In this document: positions 35,943 to 44,477 of the stretch, piece by piece
Layout of the letters: every line of letters begins with the position of its first letter
Position numbering within the stretch: the stretch's first letter is position 1
Notes under the pieces: generated by a model
What the model saw: only the letters and a program-made list of their open reading frames with translations
The model's database searches: none
Told to the model about the DNA's origin: nothing
Made by a program: the position numbers and the translations under genes
From: Fictibacillus nanhaiensis
GTDB taxonomy: Bacteria > Bacillota > Bacilli > Bacillales > Fictibacillaceae
DNA length: 64,000 nt
Direction: 5' to 3'
Assembly: GCF_019801215.1 (NCBI RefSeq)
Contig: NZ_JAHVJO010000001.1
Span: forward strand, 1,426,001-1,490,000

Positions 35943-36973
35943 GCATGAACTCCTGTTTTTACTTTTTCAATCGTTTTCTTTTCATTGGATTCTAGAGCTG
36001 CCATGATAACAGCTAAAGATCGCTTACCTTCTTCACCTGTTATGAGTGGTGTGCTTCCAGACTCGACCGCTTTAATGAAATGATCAACAACATGGGAGTT
36101 GGACTGATTATCGTTTGTCTGAATACCGCCAAGCTCATAGCGTACGATAGATCCATCTGTATATTGTGCGACAAGTGAGTAATTAGGATCATCTTCTAAT
36201 CGCAGAATACCTTTTTCTCCATAGATAATTGTTGAATTGTCTTCCTTTGCCGTGTAAGACCAGCTTGCCGCAAGCGTTCCGATAATTCCGCTCTCCGTTT
36301 TCAACACACATACTGCTGTGTCATCGACAGATGCAAAATCTTTTGCACTCGTTTCAACGAACGCGCCGACCTCTGCGATTTCTTCACCAAGGATATAGCG
36401 GATCAGGTCTGTTTTATGAACGCCAAGGTCACCCATAGCACCAATAAACGCTTCTTCTTTTTTAAAGAACCAGCTGTTCGCACCATCAACACTCCAGCCT
36501 TCAGGTCCAGGGTGGCCAAAAGCTGTACGGAAGCTGTACACTTTTCCAAGCTCTCCGTTCGCGATGATCTCACGCGCCTTTTGATGAGCTGGAACAAAAC
36601 GTTGATTATGAGCAATCATGAGAGTTTTGCCGCTTTTTTCAGCCGCTTCAATCATCTCTTCTGCCTCTGCCAATGAGGTCGCCATTGGCTTTTCGCATAA
36701 CACATGTTTACCTGCTTTTAATGCCGCAACAGAAATGGGAGCGTGAAGGTAGTTTGGTGTACAAACGCTTACCGCTTCTACTTCATCAAGAGCAAGCAGT
36801 TCTTTATAATCGGTAAAGATTTTTCCTCCGTATATGGCATTGGCCGCTTCTGCGCGTTTTTTAACAACATCACATACCGCAACGATTTCTACATCTTGAT
36901 TAGCTGCATACTCTGGCAGATGGCGGTAATTGGCGATGCTTCCACATCCGATAATTCCTACTTTTACTGTCAT
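35939..36973 (-). CDS. Gfo/Idh/MocA-family oxidoreductase (first of two)
   Basis: 344-residue dehydrogenase. GIIGCGSIANYRHLPEY, HVLCEKPMATSLAEAEEM and MGDLGVHKTDLIRYILG (catalytic Asp/His region) are intact. Start ATG 36973 is 8 nt behind GAGGAGG; the upstream ATG at 36979 is 2 nt from it. Follows the ThuA gene by 36 bp and overlaps the second oxidoreductase. Two different members in one operon suggest successive or heteromeric oxidation steps on the same sugar. Confidence 0.93.
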   Translation of the reverse strand: MTVKVGIIGCGSIANYRHLPEYAANQDVEIVAVCDVVKKRAEAANAIYGGKIFTDYKELLALDEVEAVSVCTPNYLHAPISVAALKAGKHVLCEKPMATSLAEAEEMIEAAEKSGKTLMIAHNQRFVPAHQKAREIIANGELGKVYSFRTAFGHPGPEGWSVDGANSWFFKKEEAFIGAMGDLGVHKTDLIRYILGEEIAEVGAFVETSAKDFASVDDTAVCVLKTESGIIGTLAASWSYTAKEDNSTIIYGEKGILRLEDDPNYSLVAQYTDGSIVRYELGGIQTNDNQSNSHVVDHFIKAVESGSTPLITGEEGKRSLAVIMAALESNEKKTIEKVKTGVHA

Positions 36974-37009
36974 ATTCATTTCCTCCTCATGATTGGTTAT
37001 ATCGTTTAT

Positions 37010-37732
37010 TTATTTAACTGCAATTGCTTCAAGCGGTTTAGCATTTCCGTAAACAGGCATTTGACTGCCTGATGGTGCTAAATATGAAACAGCATTCTTG
37101 ATTACGGTTTGAACGTCTTTGTTATAATAAGTCGGATATGTTTCATGTCCAGGACGGAAGTAGAAGACCTTTCCTTTTCCGCGGTTGTATGCACATCCTG
37201 ATCGGAAAACTTCTCCGCCTTCAAACCAGCTGACAAACACTAGGTCATCTGGAGCAGGGATGTCGAAGTGTTCGCCATACATCTCTTCTTTTTCAAGTTC
37301 AATGTACTCACCAAGACCGTTTGCTACAGGATGACTAGGATTCAAGATCCAAATGCGTTCTTTTTCATCTGCTTCTCTCCACTTCAGGTCACAAGATGTA
37401 CCCATCAGCTTTTTAAAGATTTTAGAAAAATGACCAGAGTGAAGAACGAGCAGGCCCATCCCATCAAGAACGCGTTGATAGACTTTGTTCACGATCTCAT
37501 CATCCACTTCATCATGTGCAAGGTGCCCCCACCAGACAAGTACATCGGTTTCGTTTAAAACTTCTTCAGTTAATCCGTGCTGCGGCTCATCAAGTGTTGC
37601 TGTTTTCACATCATGTCCTGCACTTTCCAAGAATTCTGCGATTGCTCCGTGAATGCCCTTTGGATAGATTTCCTTGACGGTAGGATTTTTTTGTTCGTGG
37701 CGGTTCTCGTTCCATACAGTTACTTTTATCAT
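37010..37732 (-). CDS. ThuA-domain (trehalose utilization type) protein
   Basis: 240-residue cytoplasmic protein with the glutamine-amidotransferase-like ThuA fold: [52 protein letters not shown]. In rhizobia ThuA and ThuB act together on trehalose and related disaccharides, giving 3-keto derivatives. First gene of the four-gene operon; a perfect 16-bp palindromic operator lies 34 bp before its start. AGGAGGC precedes the ATG. Confidence 0.92.
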   Translation of the reverse strand: MIKVTVWNENRHEQKNPTVKEIYPKGIHGAIAEFLESAGHDVKTATLDEPQHGLTEEVLNETDVLVWWGHLAHDEVDDEIVNKVYQRVLDGMGLLVLHSGHFSKIFKKLMGTSCDLKWREADEKERIWILNPSHPVANGLGEYIELEKEEMYGEHFDIPAPDDLVFVSWFEGGEVFRSGCAYNRGKGKVFYFRPGHETYPTYYNKDVQTVIKNAVSYLAPSGSQMPVYGNAKPLEAIAVK

Positions 37733-37765
37733 GTAATAGCCTCCTAGAGAGTTGTAAGCGTTTTA

Positions 37766-37781
37766 CGTAAACGTTTACGTT
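37766..37781. promoter_or_regulatory. LacI-family operator before the ThuA operon
   Basis: Perfect palindrome ACGTAAACGTTTACGT, with the central CG pair typical of LacI-family sites. Confidence 0.8.
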
Positions 37782-37820
37782 TTTATTAAATAAAAATGAA
37801 GCGTATTGGACATCCGTTTT

Positions 37821-38834
37821 TTACTTGTCACGTGATTCACTGACTGATTGCCTTTCCACAATAGAAAATGGCATATAACGGCTTTCTGCTTCTTTTTCTT
37901 TGCCTTTAATCAATTTAACTAAAATATCGCCTGCTGTTTGTCCCATATCTTTTAAGGGCTGTGACACCGTTGTTAATGCAGGATAGCACATTTCCGCAAT
38001 TTTCAAGTTGTCATATCCAATGATCGACAGTTCTTCTGGTACTTTAATGCCAAGCTGATGCGCCGCTGACATGGCACCAATCGCCATCTCATCACTTGCA
38101 GCGAATAGGGCTGTCATCTCTGGCAAATGTTCTAGAAGGATCGGCAAAGACTCTTTTCCATTTTGAAAACGATAGCCTTCGTTTGTGGTTATATGATTCG
38201 CTGAAAAGGGAAGTTCATGTGCTAAAAGGGCTTCTTCAAACCCTTTCATTCTTGGAACTCCTGCGATCGGATCGTTAACGCTTCCGCCGATCATGCCGAT
38301 CTTTTTATGCCCTTTATTTATTAAATACTCTGTGGCTTGAAATGCTCCTTCGAAATCGTTTACCCGGACGAAAGGCAGCTCATAATGGGAAGCGGTTGAG
38401 ACCAAGACTACAGGCACCTTCATTTCCTGAAAAATTTTGTAATACTCCTCTGTTACATCTTCTGAAGCAAAAATGATGCCGTCGACCCTTTTTTCCTGTA
38501 ACAAACGTAAATATTTGACGGTACGTTTCCCGCTTGATGCCGTATTGCAGACGATGACGCTGAATCCTCCATCATGAGCAGCGTTCTCGACACCTTCTAA
38601 TACTTCAGATGAAAGCATTCCTGACACTTCAGGAAATAAGACACCAATTGTTTGGGTACGCTTATTGATGAGTCCCCTCGCAATAGCGTTTGGCTGATAG
38701 CCTAATGCTTCAATGGCTTCTTCCACCTTTTTCTTCGTGTCCTCCGAATAGCCTGGCAAACCGTTAATAATGCGAGAAACGGTTGCAATGGAAACGTTTG
38801 CATGTCTGGCTACATCTTTAATTGTCGGATTCAA
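37821..38834 (-). CDS. LacI-family transcriptional regulator
   Basis: 337-residue repressor. The HTH at residues 1-25 (TIKDVARHANVSIATVSRIINGLPGYSEDT) and the hinge helix region (GYQPNAIARGL) are canonical; the rest is a periplasmic-binding-protein-like sugar sensor (IGMIGGSVNDPIAGVPRMKGFEEA). It is upstream of the ThuA operon on the same strand. An operator before its own gene and one before the operon, nearly identical, imply autoregulation plus control of the operon. Confidence 0.96.
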   Translation of the reverse strand: MNPTIKDVARHANVSIATVSRIINGLPGYSEDTKKKVEEAIEALGYQPNAIARGLINKRTQTIGVLFPEVSGMLSSEVLEGVENAAHDGGFSVIVCNTASSGKRTVKYLRLLQEKRVDGIIFASEDVTEEYYKIFQEMKVPVVLVSTASHYELPFVRVNDFEGAFQATEYLINKGHKKIGMIGGSVNDPIAGVPRMKGFEEALLAHELPFSANHITTNEGYRFQNGKESLPILLEHLPEMTALFAASDEMAIGAMSAAHQLGIKVPEELSIIGYDNLKIAEMCYPALTTVSQPLKDMGQTAGDILVKLIKGKEKEAESRYMPFSIVERQSVSESRDK

Positions 38835-38856
38835 AACATCTACCTGCTTTCTATTT

Positions 38857-38872
38857 ACGTAAACGTTTACAT
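38857..38872. promoter_or_regulatory. LacI-family operator before the regulator gene
   Basis: ACGTAAACGTTTACAT: the same palindrome as 37766-37781 with one change, 22 bp before the regulator's start. Confidence 0.78.
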
Positions 38873-38988
38873 TTACACTTTCAATCTATCAGCGCTCTAT
38901 AAAAAAGTCAATTAAATAATTGATAAAAAAGGTTACAGTTTTTGAAAAAGGGAAAAGACTAGTATTAAGAAACGGAGGTCACTTTTCT

Positions 38989-40077
38989 ATGTGGTATCAG
39001 CACTCATTTTTCAAGTATGCGGCAGCGGCCGTACTTGTACTTACGATCCTATTTTTGTTCGGAAAAATCGACTATCTCATCGACTTCCTATATCTTGTCA
39101 TATCTAGCGTGTTTTTCCCGGTTTTTATCTCTGGGTTGTTGTATTACCTCTTAAGACCGTTCATTCGGTATCTGATTAAAAAAAGAGTCCCAAAAATCCT
39201 TGCCATAAGTGCTGTTTTATTCGGATTAATCTTTGCAGGCTCCAGCATTGCTGCTCTTGCCTTTCCTGTCATTGCCGATCAGCTCTCAAACATCACCGAT
39301 GATTTCCCGAAAAAGATTGGGGAAGCAACTGAAAAAACGGGAACGATGATTACCGGAAAAAGCACCTCATTTATTGACAGCACACAAGTGTCTAAATTAG
39401 CGACTCAACGTCTCCAAAAGTTTACAAATTCCATCTCCAAAGATGTGATTGCACTTGTTACAACGTTAACGAATATCGCCCTCGTTTTACTGGTGGTGCC
39501 TTTCATCCTCTTTTATCTATTATTGGATGATAAAAAGTTTTTCCACTATTTTTTAAAACTCGTTCCTCGTCATATGGAACACGATGTGGACGCGATTCTT
39601 AGAGACATTGATTCAACACTGTCTTCCTATATAAAAGGGCAAGTGTTAGTCGCAGTATTCGTCGGTGTTTTCATGTATGCAGGCTATTTGCTGATCGGGC
39701 TTAAATTTGCCCTTGTCCTTGCCCTTTTTGCCGTATTAACGAACGTCATTCCCTTTCTCGGGCCGTTCATCGGAGTGTTTCCCGCTTTGTTAGTGGGGCT
39801 GATTCAAGATCCATTAATGGCGGTAAAAGTGGCGATAGTGACTTTAATCGTTCAACAAGTGGAAGGCAACATCCTTTCTCCGCAGATTATGGGCAAAAAA
39901 CTTCACATTCACCCTTTGACGATTATTTTGATCGTATTGATGGCTGGTGCGGCATTCGGCTTTATCGGATTACTTCTTGCTATCCCAGCATATGCAGTAA
40001 TGAAAACCATCATTAGCAACTTGTATCGCATTTATTTATTGTACAATCCTCCAGAAACAAGAAGTGACTTGCTGTGA
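38989..40077 (+). CDS. AI-2E family transporter (YdbI/PerM-like)
   Basis: 362-residue membrane protein with about seven or eight hydrophobic segments. Family marks: LVVPFILFYLLLDD in the middle, IDSTLSSYIKGQVLVAVFVG, and LTNVIPFLGPFIGVFPALLVGLIQ followed by EGNILSPQIMGKKLHIHPL. Some members export autoinducer-2, others act as Na+/H+ antiporters; the role here is not known. Start ATG 38989 is 10 nt behind GGAGG. Its stop overlaps the start of the next gene (GTGA). Confidence 0.92.
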   Translation: MWYQHSFFKYAAAAVLVLTILFLFGKIDYLIDFLYLVISSVFFPVFISGLLYYLLRPFIRYLIKKRVPKILAISAVLFGLIFAGSSIAALAFPVIADQLSNITDDFPKKIGEATEKTGTMITGKSTSFIDSTQVSKLATQRLQKFTNSISKDVIALVTTLTNIALVLLVVPFILFYLLLDDKKFFHYFLKLVPRHMEHDVDAILRDIDSTLSSYIKGQVLVAVFVGVFMYAGYLLIGLKFALVLALFAVLTNVIPFLGPFIGVFPALLVGLIQDPLMAVKVAIVTLIVQQVEGNILSPQIMGKKLHIHPLTIILIVLMAGAAFGFIGLLLAIPAYAVMKTIISNLYRIYLLYNPPETRSDLL

Positions 40078-40949
40078 AAGGAACCGATGAAACCGTGAAA
40101 AACCAGCCTTTTGTCAAAAAAGTGACATATAAAGATAAAATGAACAACCTATTTCATTCATTTCGGCCGTGGGTTCATCGCTTTGCGAGAATCGGATACT
40201 TTTCAAAGGGCATCGTATATATCGTAATTGGAATTCTTGCACTGCTAACGTCAACAGGCTTTAAGGCGAACGAAGCGAGCTCTAAAGGGGCTTTATATAC
40301 GATTGCACAGCAGCCGTTCGGACCTGCATTATTAATTGTCCTTGCGATCGGCTTAAGTGCCTATGCGTTTTGGCAGCTGATGAAGGCCGTTTTTGATCCG
40401 GAATGTGTAAACCATCACTGGAAAAGATGGTTCAGCCGGTTCGGATACTTGTTCGTCGCTGGTGTGTATATCGCAATGTGCATTAGTGCTCTGCGCATTC
40501 TCTTTCGTGCAAGAGGAGAATCTTCTGATAAGGCATATCAAACCTTATCCGCTCAAATGCTCTCCCAGCCTTTTGGACAGCTTTTTATCGCAGTCGCAGG
40601 ACTAGTGGTCGGAATTATCGGAATCGTCTTTCTGTTTAGAGCTCTATCACGGAAGTTTAAAAAGAACTTGAAAAAAAATGAAATGAACAAAAAAGAATGG
40701 CGTTGGAGCGGCTATATTGGAACATTTGGCATGACAGCACGAGGCTTTGTATTTATGATTATCGGCTTCTTTCTTATACGAACGGCAATACTTGCTGATC
40801 CCGAAGAAACGAAAGGTCTTGACGGGGCTCTCGGAGAGCTGGCAGCACAACCGTTTGGTCCCGTTCTCCTTGCCGTCGTCTCTCTCGGATTCGTCTCATA
40901 CGGCGTCTACATGTTCGCAAGTGCTAAATACCGTCGGTTAAATAGCTAA
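40074..40949 (+). CDS. DUF1206 membrane protein
   Basis: 291-residue membrane protein made of three copies of a two-segment DUF1206 repeat, at about 38-110, 115-192 and 215-288; each has a start like RIGYFSKGIVY / RFGYLFVAGVY / TFGMTARGFVF and an AQQPFGPALL / LSQPFGQLF / AAQPFGPVLL end. Function of the family unknown. GTG start 40074 overlaps the AI-2E gene by 4 bp, so the two are coupled. Confidence 0.9.
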   Translation: MKGTDETVKNQPFVKKVTYKDKMNNLFHSFRPWVHRFARIGYFSKGIVYIVIGILALLTSTGFKANEASSKGALYTIAQQPFGPALLIVLAIGLSAYAFWQLMKAVFDPECVNHHWKRWFSRFGYLFVAGVYIAMCISALRILFRARGESSDKAYQTLSAQMLSQPFGQLFIAVAGLVVGIIGIVFLFRALSRKFKKNLKKNEMNKKEWRWSGYIGTFGMTARGFVFMIIGFFLIRTAILADPEETKGLDGALGELAAQPFGPVLLAVVSLGFVSYGVYMFASAKYRRLNS

Positions 40950-40953
40950 ACAG

Positions 40954-40992
40954 AAAAAATCCTTGTCTCTGTGCAGACAAGGATTTTTTGTT
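40954..40992 (+). terminator. Terminator of the AI-2E/DUF1206 operon
   Basis: Perfect 14-bp stem AAAAAATCCTTGTC / GACAAGGATTTTTT, bidirectional in form. Confidence 0.9.
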
Positions 40993-41009
40993 ATATGACG
41001 TGTCTTCCT

Positions 41010-41055
41010 GACAAATACAAATTAAGGATTTGTATTTGTCGGGGGTCTGTCCCCC
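41010..41055. repeat. REP-like composite palindrome, copy E
   Basis: A 13-bp stem GACAAATACAAAT / ATTTGTATTTGTC followed by GGGGGTCTGTCCCCC. It overlaps the end of the adjacent MFS coding region and supplies its stop codon. Confidence 0.85.
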
Positions 41056-42284
41056 TGTGACCATTTCTCCAACATTTTGTCCGTTGGCAGCATGACGGTT
41101 AAGAGTCCTAACAACGGCAAGAAACTGATCAAGAGCATCGTGTATGCAATACTGGTTATGTCTGCTACCTTTCCAAGCACGACAGATCCCAGTGCTCCCA
41201 TTCCAAACGCAAGTCCAACAATTAACCCCGAAACCATTCCGATCCGTCCTGGTACGAGTTCCTGTGCATAGACCACCGTTACAGAAAAACTTGTGTTTAA
41301 AATAAAGCCAATCAGAAAAAAAAGCGGAAACACGGCCCACAATCCCACATGCGGCAAAAGGAGTGCCAATGGTGCAGTTCCGACCATAGAAAAGAAGATC
41401 ATGTTTCGCTTTCCTAATCTATCTGCGATCGGTCCGCCAAAAAATGTCCCCAGTACACCGGCAGCCAAGAATACGAAAAGGTAGATTTGCGCCTGACGAA
41501 TACTTAATCCGTAATCATCAATCAGATAAAACTGATAATAGTTGCCGATTCCTGAAAAGTACCATGAACGTGCGAACACTAAAAACACCAAGAGCGCCAT
41601 TGCGATGATGACTTTATTTTTCCGCTTGTTATTCATTGTTTTCTTTTCACCTGTTTGCTTTTTCACTCGTGGAAAATGGATAAGCTGTTTGGCGTACCAT
41701 CCTGAAACATAAAATAGCACGAAAATCGCTACTGCAGCTAACGAAGTAAACCACACTGCTCCAAACTGACCAAGCGGCACAAAAACGAGTGCCGTCATTA
41801 CAGGAGCAAGTGATGTTCCAGAGTTCCCTCCGACCTGGTAAATCGACTGTGCAAGACCACGACGATTCCCAGCCGCCATATACGCAACCCGTGATCCTTC
41901 CGGGTGAAATACAGCAGAACCGAGTCCTATACCAATCACCGATAAAATAATCATGGAAAACGAATCAGCAAATGCGATTCCGAGCATTCCTACTAAACTA
42001 GCCATCATGCCGAACGGCAGCAAATAAGGAGATGTTGTCCGGTCTGTATACCACCCAACAACAGGTTGCATAACGGATGACGTGATGTTGAGTGTAAATG
42101 CGATCCACCCCAGCTGAGTAAACGTAAGCCCCATCGACTCTTCTAATATTGGAAAAATGGCAGGGATAACGGCCTGCATCGAATCATTTAACAAATGCAC
42201 AAAACTAATGGCAAAAAGGATCGAATAGATCGTTTTTTGCTGGGCAGACGCTATGCTTGGCGTCTTTTCAGTCGGTGCTGCCAT
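41022..42284 (-). CDS. Fsr-like MFS transporter (fosmidomycin-resistance type)
   Basis: 420-residue major facilitator with twelve membrane segments. N-terminal half has SFVHLLNDSMQAVIPAIFPILEESMGLTFTQLGW and GSAVFHPEGSRVAYMA, which mark the Fsr/YfnC subgroup. Exports small polar compounds such as fosmidomycin in relatives. The last eleven residues (QGDRPPTNTNP) and the stop come from the REP-like repeat, so the original C-terminus probably ended shortly after EKWS. Start ATG 42284 follows AAGAAGGAA. Confidence 0.93.
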   Translation of the reverse strand: MAAPTEKTPSIASAQQKTIYSILFAISFVHLLNDSMQAVIPAIFPILEESMGLTFTQLGWIAFTLNITSSVMQPVVGWYTDRTTSPYLLPFGMMASLVGMLGIAFADSFSMIILSVIGIGLGSAVFHPEGSRVAYMAAGNRRGLAQSIYQVGGNSGTSLAPVMTALVFVPLGQFGAVWFTSLAAVAIFVLFYVSGWYAKQLIHFPRVKKQTGEKKTMNNKRKNKVIIAMALLVFLVFARSWYFSGIGNYYQFYLIDDYGLSIRQAQIYLFVFLAAGVLGTFFGGPIADRLGKRNMIFFSMVGTAPLALLLPHVGLWAVFPLFFLIGFILNTSFSVTVVYAQELVPGRIGMVSGLIVGLAFGMGALGSVVLGKVADITSIAYTMLLISFLPLLGLLTVMLPTDKMLEKWSQGDRPPTNTNP

Positions 42285-42435
42285 ACTTTATTCCTTCTTT
42301 CCTCTCAAACTATGTAACTTCCATAAGATTACCACATCCCGCACGCCATTTTCTAAAATGAAGGCTTTCGACATTAGAAATGAAGGAAACGTACAGTGTA
42401 ATATCCGTAAAAACGCCATGGGAAATAAATTGTTA

Positions 42436-42448
42436 GGGGTCAGTCCCC
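42436..42448. repeat. REP-like palindrome remnant, copy G
   Basis: GGGGTCAGTCCCC: a short degenerate copy without the second hairpin, behind the clpP terminator. Confidence 0.5.
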
Positions 42449-42461
42449 ATTTCCCACACAA

Positions 42462-42497
42462 AAAGAAGCCAGCTCTGACGTCAGGGCTGGCTTCTTT
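42462..42497 (-). terminator. Terminator of the clpP operon
   Basis: 12-bp stem AAAGAAGCCAGC / GCTGGCTTCTTT with 12-nt loop, followed by T on the minus strand. Confidence 0.9.
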
Positions 42498-42507
42498 GAA
42501 AACAAGT

Positions 42508-43089
42508 TTAAATTTTTTCAATTACTTTATCGATGATGCCGTATTTTACCGCTTCCTCTGCTGACATGAAATAATCGCGATCCGTGTCTTTTTCCACCTT
42601 TTCAATAGGCTGCCCGGAGCGGTCTGAAATGATTTTATTCAAGAGCTCTCTAGTTTGCAGGATACGCTTCGCGTGGATGGCCATGTCTGAAGCCTGCCCT
42701 TGAGTGCCTCCTAGAGGCTGATGGATCATCACTTCTGCGTTCGGTAACGCATAACGCTTCCCTTTTGCACCTGCTACTAATAGAACTGCACCCATAGAAG
42801 CCGCCATGCCGATACAGATCGTGGATACATCCGGTTTGATGAACTGGATCGTATCATAGATCGCTAGTCCTGCGGTCACGGACCCTCCAGGTGAATTAAT
42901 GTAGATGGAAATGTCTTTGTCAGGATCTTCAGCCGCAAGGAAAAGAAGCTGTGCAACGATCGAATTAGCAACATTGTCATCAATTGCGCTTCCTAACATA
43001 ATAATACGGTCCTTTAACAGTCTGGAATAAATGTCGTACGAACGCTCACCGCGGTTTGTAGATTCAACGACCATTGGAATTAAGTTCAT
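42508..43089 (-). CDS. clpP: ATP-dependent Clp protease proteolytic subunit ClpP
   Basis: 193-residue serine protease forming the 14-mer chamber used with ClpX/ClpC/ClpE. N-terminus [28 protein letters not shown], catalytic Ser in [11 protein letters not shown], His in MIHQPLGG, Asp in DTDRDYF: full triad. C-terminus is short (DKVIEKI). It is similar to but clearly not identical in detail with the B. subtilis ClpP, and the context is unusual: third gene of an operon behind an HTH regulator and a small unknown protein. May be a ClpP paralogue; whether a second clpP exists cannot be seen here. AAGAGGAGG ribosome site. Confidence 0.96.
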   Translation of the reverse strand: MNLIPMVVESTNRGERSYDIYSRLLKDRIIMLGSAIDDNVANSIVAQLLFLAAEDPDKDISIYINSPGGSVTAGLAIYDTIQFIKPDVSTICIGMAASMGAVLLVAGAKGKRYALPNAEVMIHQPLGGTQGQASDMAIHAKRILQTRELLNKIISDRSGQPIEKVEKDTDRDYFMSAEEAVKYGIIDKVIEKI

Positions 43090-43104
43090 CTTTTTTCCTC
43101 CTCT

Positions 43105-43320
43105 TTATGCGGCAACAGCCATTGGGCTTGTGCTCGTGTTTCGTACATGTATTTGACCAAATCCTGATGTAATAAATATAATTTTTGCAGGTTGCTGTGG
43201 ATGACCTTGACCTGCCTCCTCCACCTGTACTTCTTTTTTCATCGGGATTTCGTTATGCTGCTCTTGTGGTTCCTTGTTTCCTTTAATCGGTGTGATTGTG
43301 CGATTCTGTTCCTTTTTCAC
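43105..43320 (-). CDS. Small protein of unknown function between HTH regulator and ClpP
   Basis: 71 residues; not recognised. First half is charged and Gln/Glu/Lys-rich (KKEQNRTITPIKGNKEPQEQ), probably disordered; the second half is more hydrophobic (PAKIIFITSGFGQIHV) and ends in MAVAA. GTG start 43320 overlaps the regulator's stop by 4 bp and sits behind GGAGGCGG, so translation is coupled; clpP starts 15 bp after its stop. The position suggests a role with ClpP (adaptor, substrate or regulator). The hydrophobic uncharged C-terminus ending in Ala-Ala resembles ssrA-like ClpP degrons, which is inference only. Confidence 0.75.
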   Translation of the reverse strand: MKKEQNRTITPIKGNKEPQEQHNEIPMKKEVQVEEAGQGHPQQPAKIIFITSGFGQIHVRNTSTSPMAVAA

Positions 43321-43919
43321 GTTGTGCCGCCTCCTTCAGGTTTAGGGTACATCGCCATTGAAACATGATACGTTCTTGACTGCGCTTGCTTTGGATCATG
43401 ATGTTTTTGAATCAATTGTGAAAGCATGTCAGCATATTCTTGTAAGAACGCTTGTCGTTCCTCCACGCCTGAAAGTGAAAGTTCCATCTCCATGACCGCA
43501 CTCGGAATCACTTCCTCATCAACCTGTTCCATGAGTAGAACGGCGTCTCGCTTCACTTTTTCGGTAAGTGATAAGACGTGAGCGAGTGCTGTTTGATCTT
43601 GCAGCTTCTGGACGGTTTCTTGAGAGAGACCAAGTGAATCAGATAACAGAAACGTTTTCCCTACACTTACATAAAGAACTTCTACAAGGTTTCTTACATT
43701 CCTTGTACCTGAGCGTGTAACCAGCCCAACTTTTTCAAGTGCTTTTAGATGATAATTTACCTTTTGTGCCGAATCATTCATCCTTTTCGATAGCTCTGTT
43801 GCAGATCGGGGTTCCTTTAACAAGCTGATGATTTCTGACCTGACAGGATGTAATAATGCTGCCGCCTGCTCCGGTTCTGAGACGATATACGTTTCTGGTA
43901 CTGCCTGATTTCTTTTCAC
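43317..43919 (-). CDS. ArsR-like winged-helix regulator heading the clpP operon
   Basis: 200-residue regulator. Winged HTH near the N-terminus: AALLHPVRSEIISLLKEPRSATELSKRMNDSAQKVNYHLKALEKVGLVTRSG. The remaining 110 residues are helical and Glu-rich with no recognised ligand site. GTG start 43919 is 5 nt behind GAGGTGA; a GTG at 43928 would overlap that site. A perfect 14-bp palindrome overlapping a TATAAT sits upstream, suggesting autoregulation of the three-gene operon. Confidence 0.88.
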   Translation of the reverse strand: MKRNQAVPETYIVSEPEQAAALLHPVRSEIISLLKEPRSATELSKRMNDSAQKVNYHLKALEKVGLVTRSGTRNVRNLVEVLYVSVGKTFLLSDSLGLSQETVQKLQDQTALAHVLSLTEKVKRDAVLLMEQVDEEVIPSAVMEMELSLSGVEERQAFLQEYADMLSQLIQKHHDPKQAQSRTYHVSMAMYPKPEGGGTT

Positions 43920-43966
43920 TCTTATCACCTCACAGCAAGAAGTATTTGTTCTTACATAAAAATTAT

Positions 43967-43980
43967 ACTTTACGTAAAGT
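43967..43980. promoter_or_regulatory. Palindromic operator at the clpP-operon promoter
   Basis: ACTTTACGTAAAGT, a perfect palindrome whose edge abuts TATAAT (minus strand, 43962-43967), about 48 bp before the regulator start. Confidence 0.55.
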
Positions 43981-44045
43981 TATTTTATTACGAACACCTT
44001 CATTATGTCAAAAATTTACTCAAAATATACGTTAGCCTATGTACA

Positions 44046-44086
44046 TAAAAAAACAGACTGTACTTTATTTTGCGACGACAGTCTGC
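44046..44086 (-). terminator. Terminator of the small membrane protein gene
   Basis: 8-bp stem CAGACTGT / ACAGTCTG followed on the minus strand by seven T. Confidence 0.75.
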
Positions 44087-44098
44087 TTTCCTTTATCT

Positions 44099-44338
44099 TT
44101 ATAAGAGCGGTATTACGCCAAGCAATAAAAAGATTCCGGCCATGCCAACGTTAAACCAAAATTCTGTTTTTTGTTTAAAAAGTTTTCGTTCCACCGCACG
44201 AAATGAAAAGATTACAAAAAGGATAGAAAAGAAGACGGTCGGGCTTTCCCAAAACTTCCCGTTGTAGATCGCAAGCAGTAATCCCATAAACATAAGCACC
44301 ATTTCTGCATATACCCAGCGTTTTGGTCGTTTCTTCAT
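44099..44338 (-). CDS. Small membrane protein of unknown function
   Basis: 79 residues with three hydrophobic stretches (about 10-24, 33-48, 64-79) and basic connecting loops (MKKRPKRWVY, RAVERKLFKQK), so a likely small integral membrane protein with the N-terminus inside. AAGGGGG precedes the ATG. Not recognised as a named family. Stands alone between the thiE gene and the clpP operon, with its own terminator. Confidence 0.75.
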   Translation of the reverse strand: MKKRPKRWVYAEMVLMFMGLLLAIYNGKFWESPTVFFSILFVIFSFRAVERKLFKQKTEFWFNVGMAGIFLLLGVIPLL

Positions 44339-44477
44339 CTGATATTCGGCCCCCTTTTACACCGGTTGATAGTACACAGTTTACGGTGTGAAGACCTTTT
44401 CGGTGCATATCCTTACCTTGAATAAAAATCATAATGAGCACTTTTGGCTATATACTCATCAACAGATGCACTTTCAA

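Noticed and set aside
43985-44025. CtsR box near the clpP operon (TGTCAAA..ACTCAAA)
   Set aside because: Second half-site and spacing deviate from the tandem heptad consensus; the regulator palindrome explains the promoter better.
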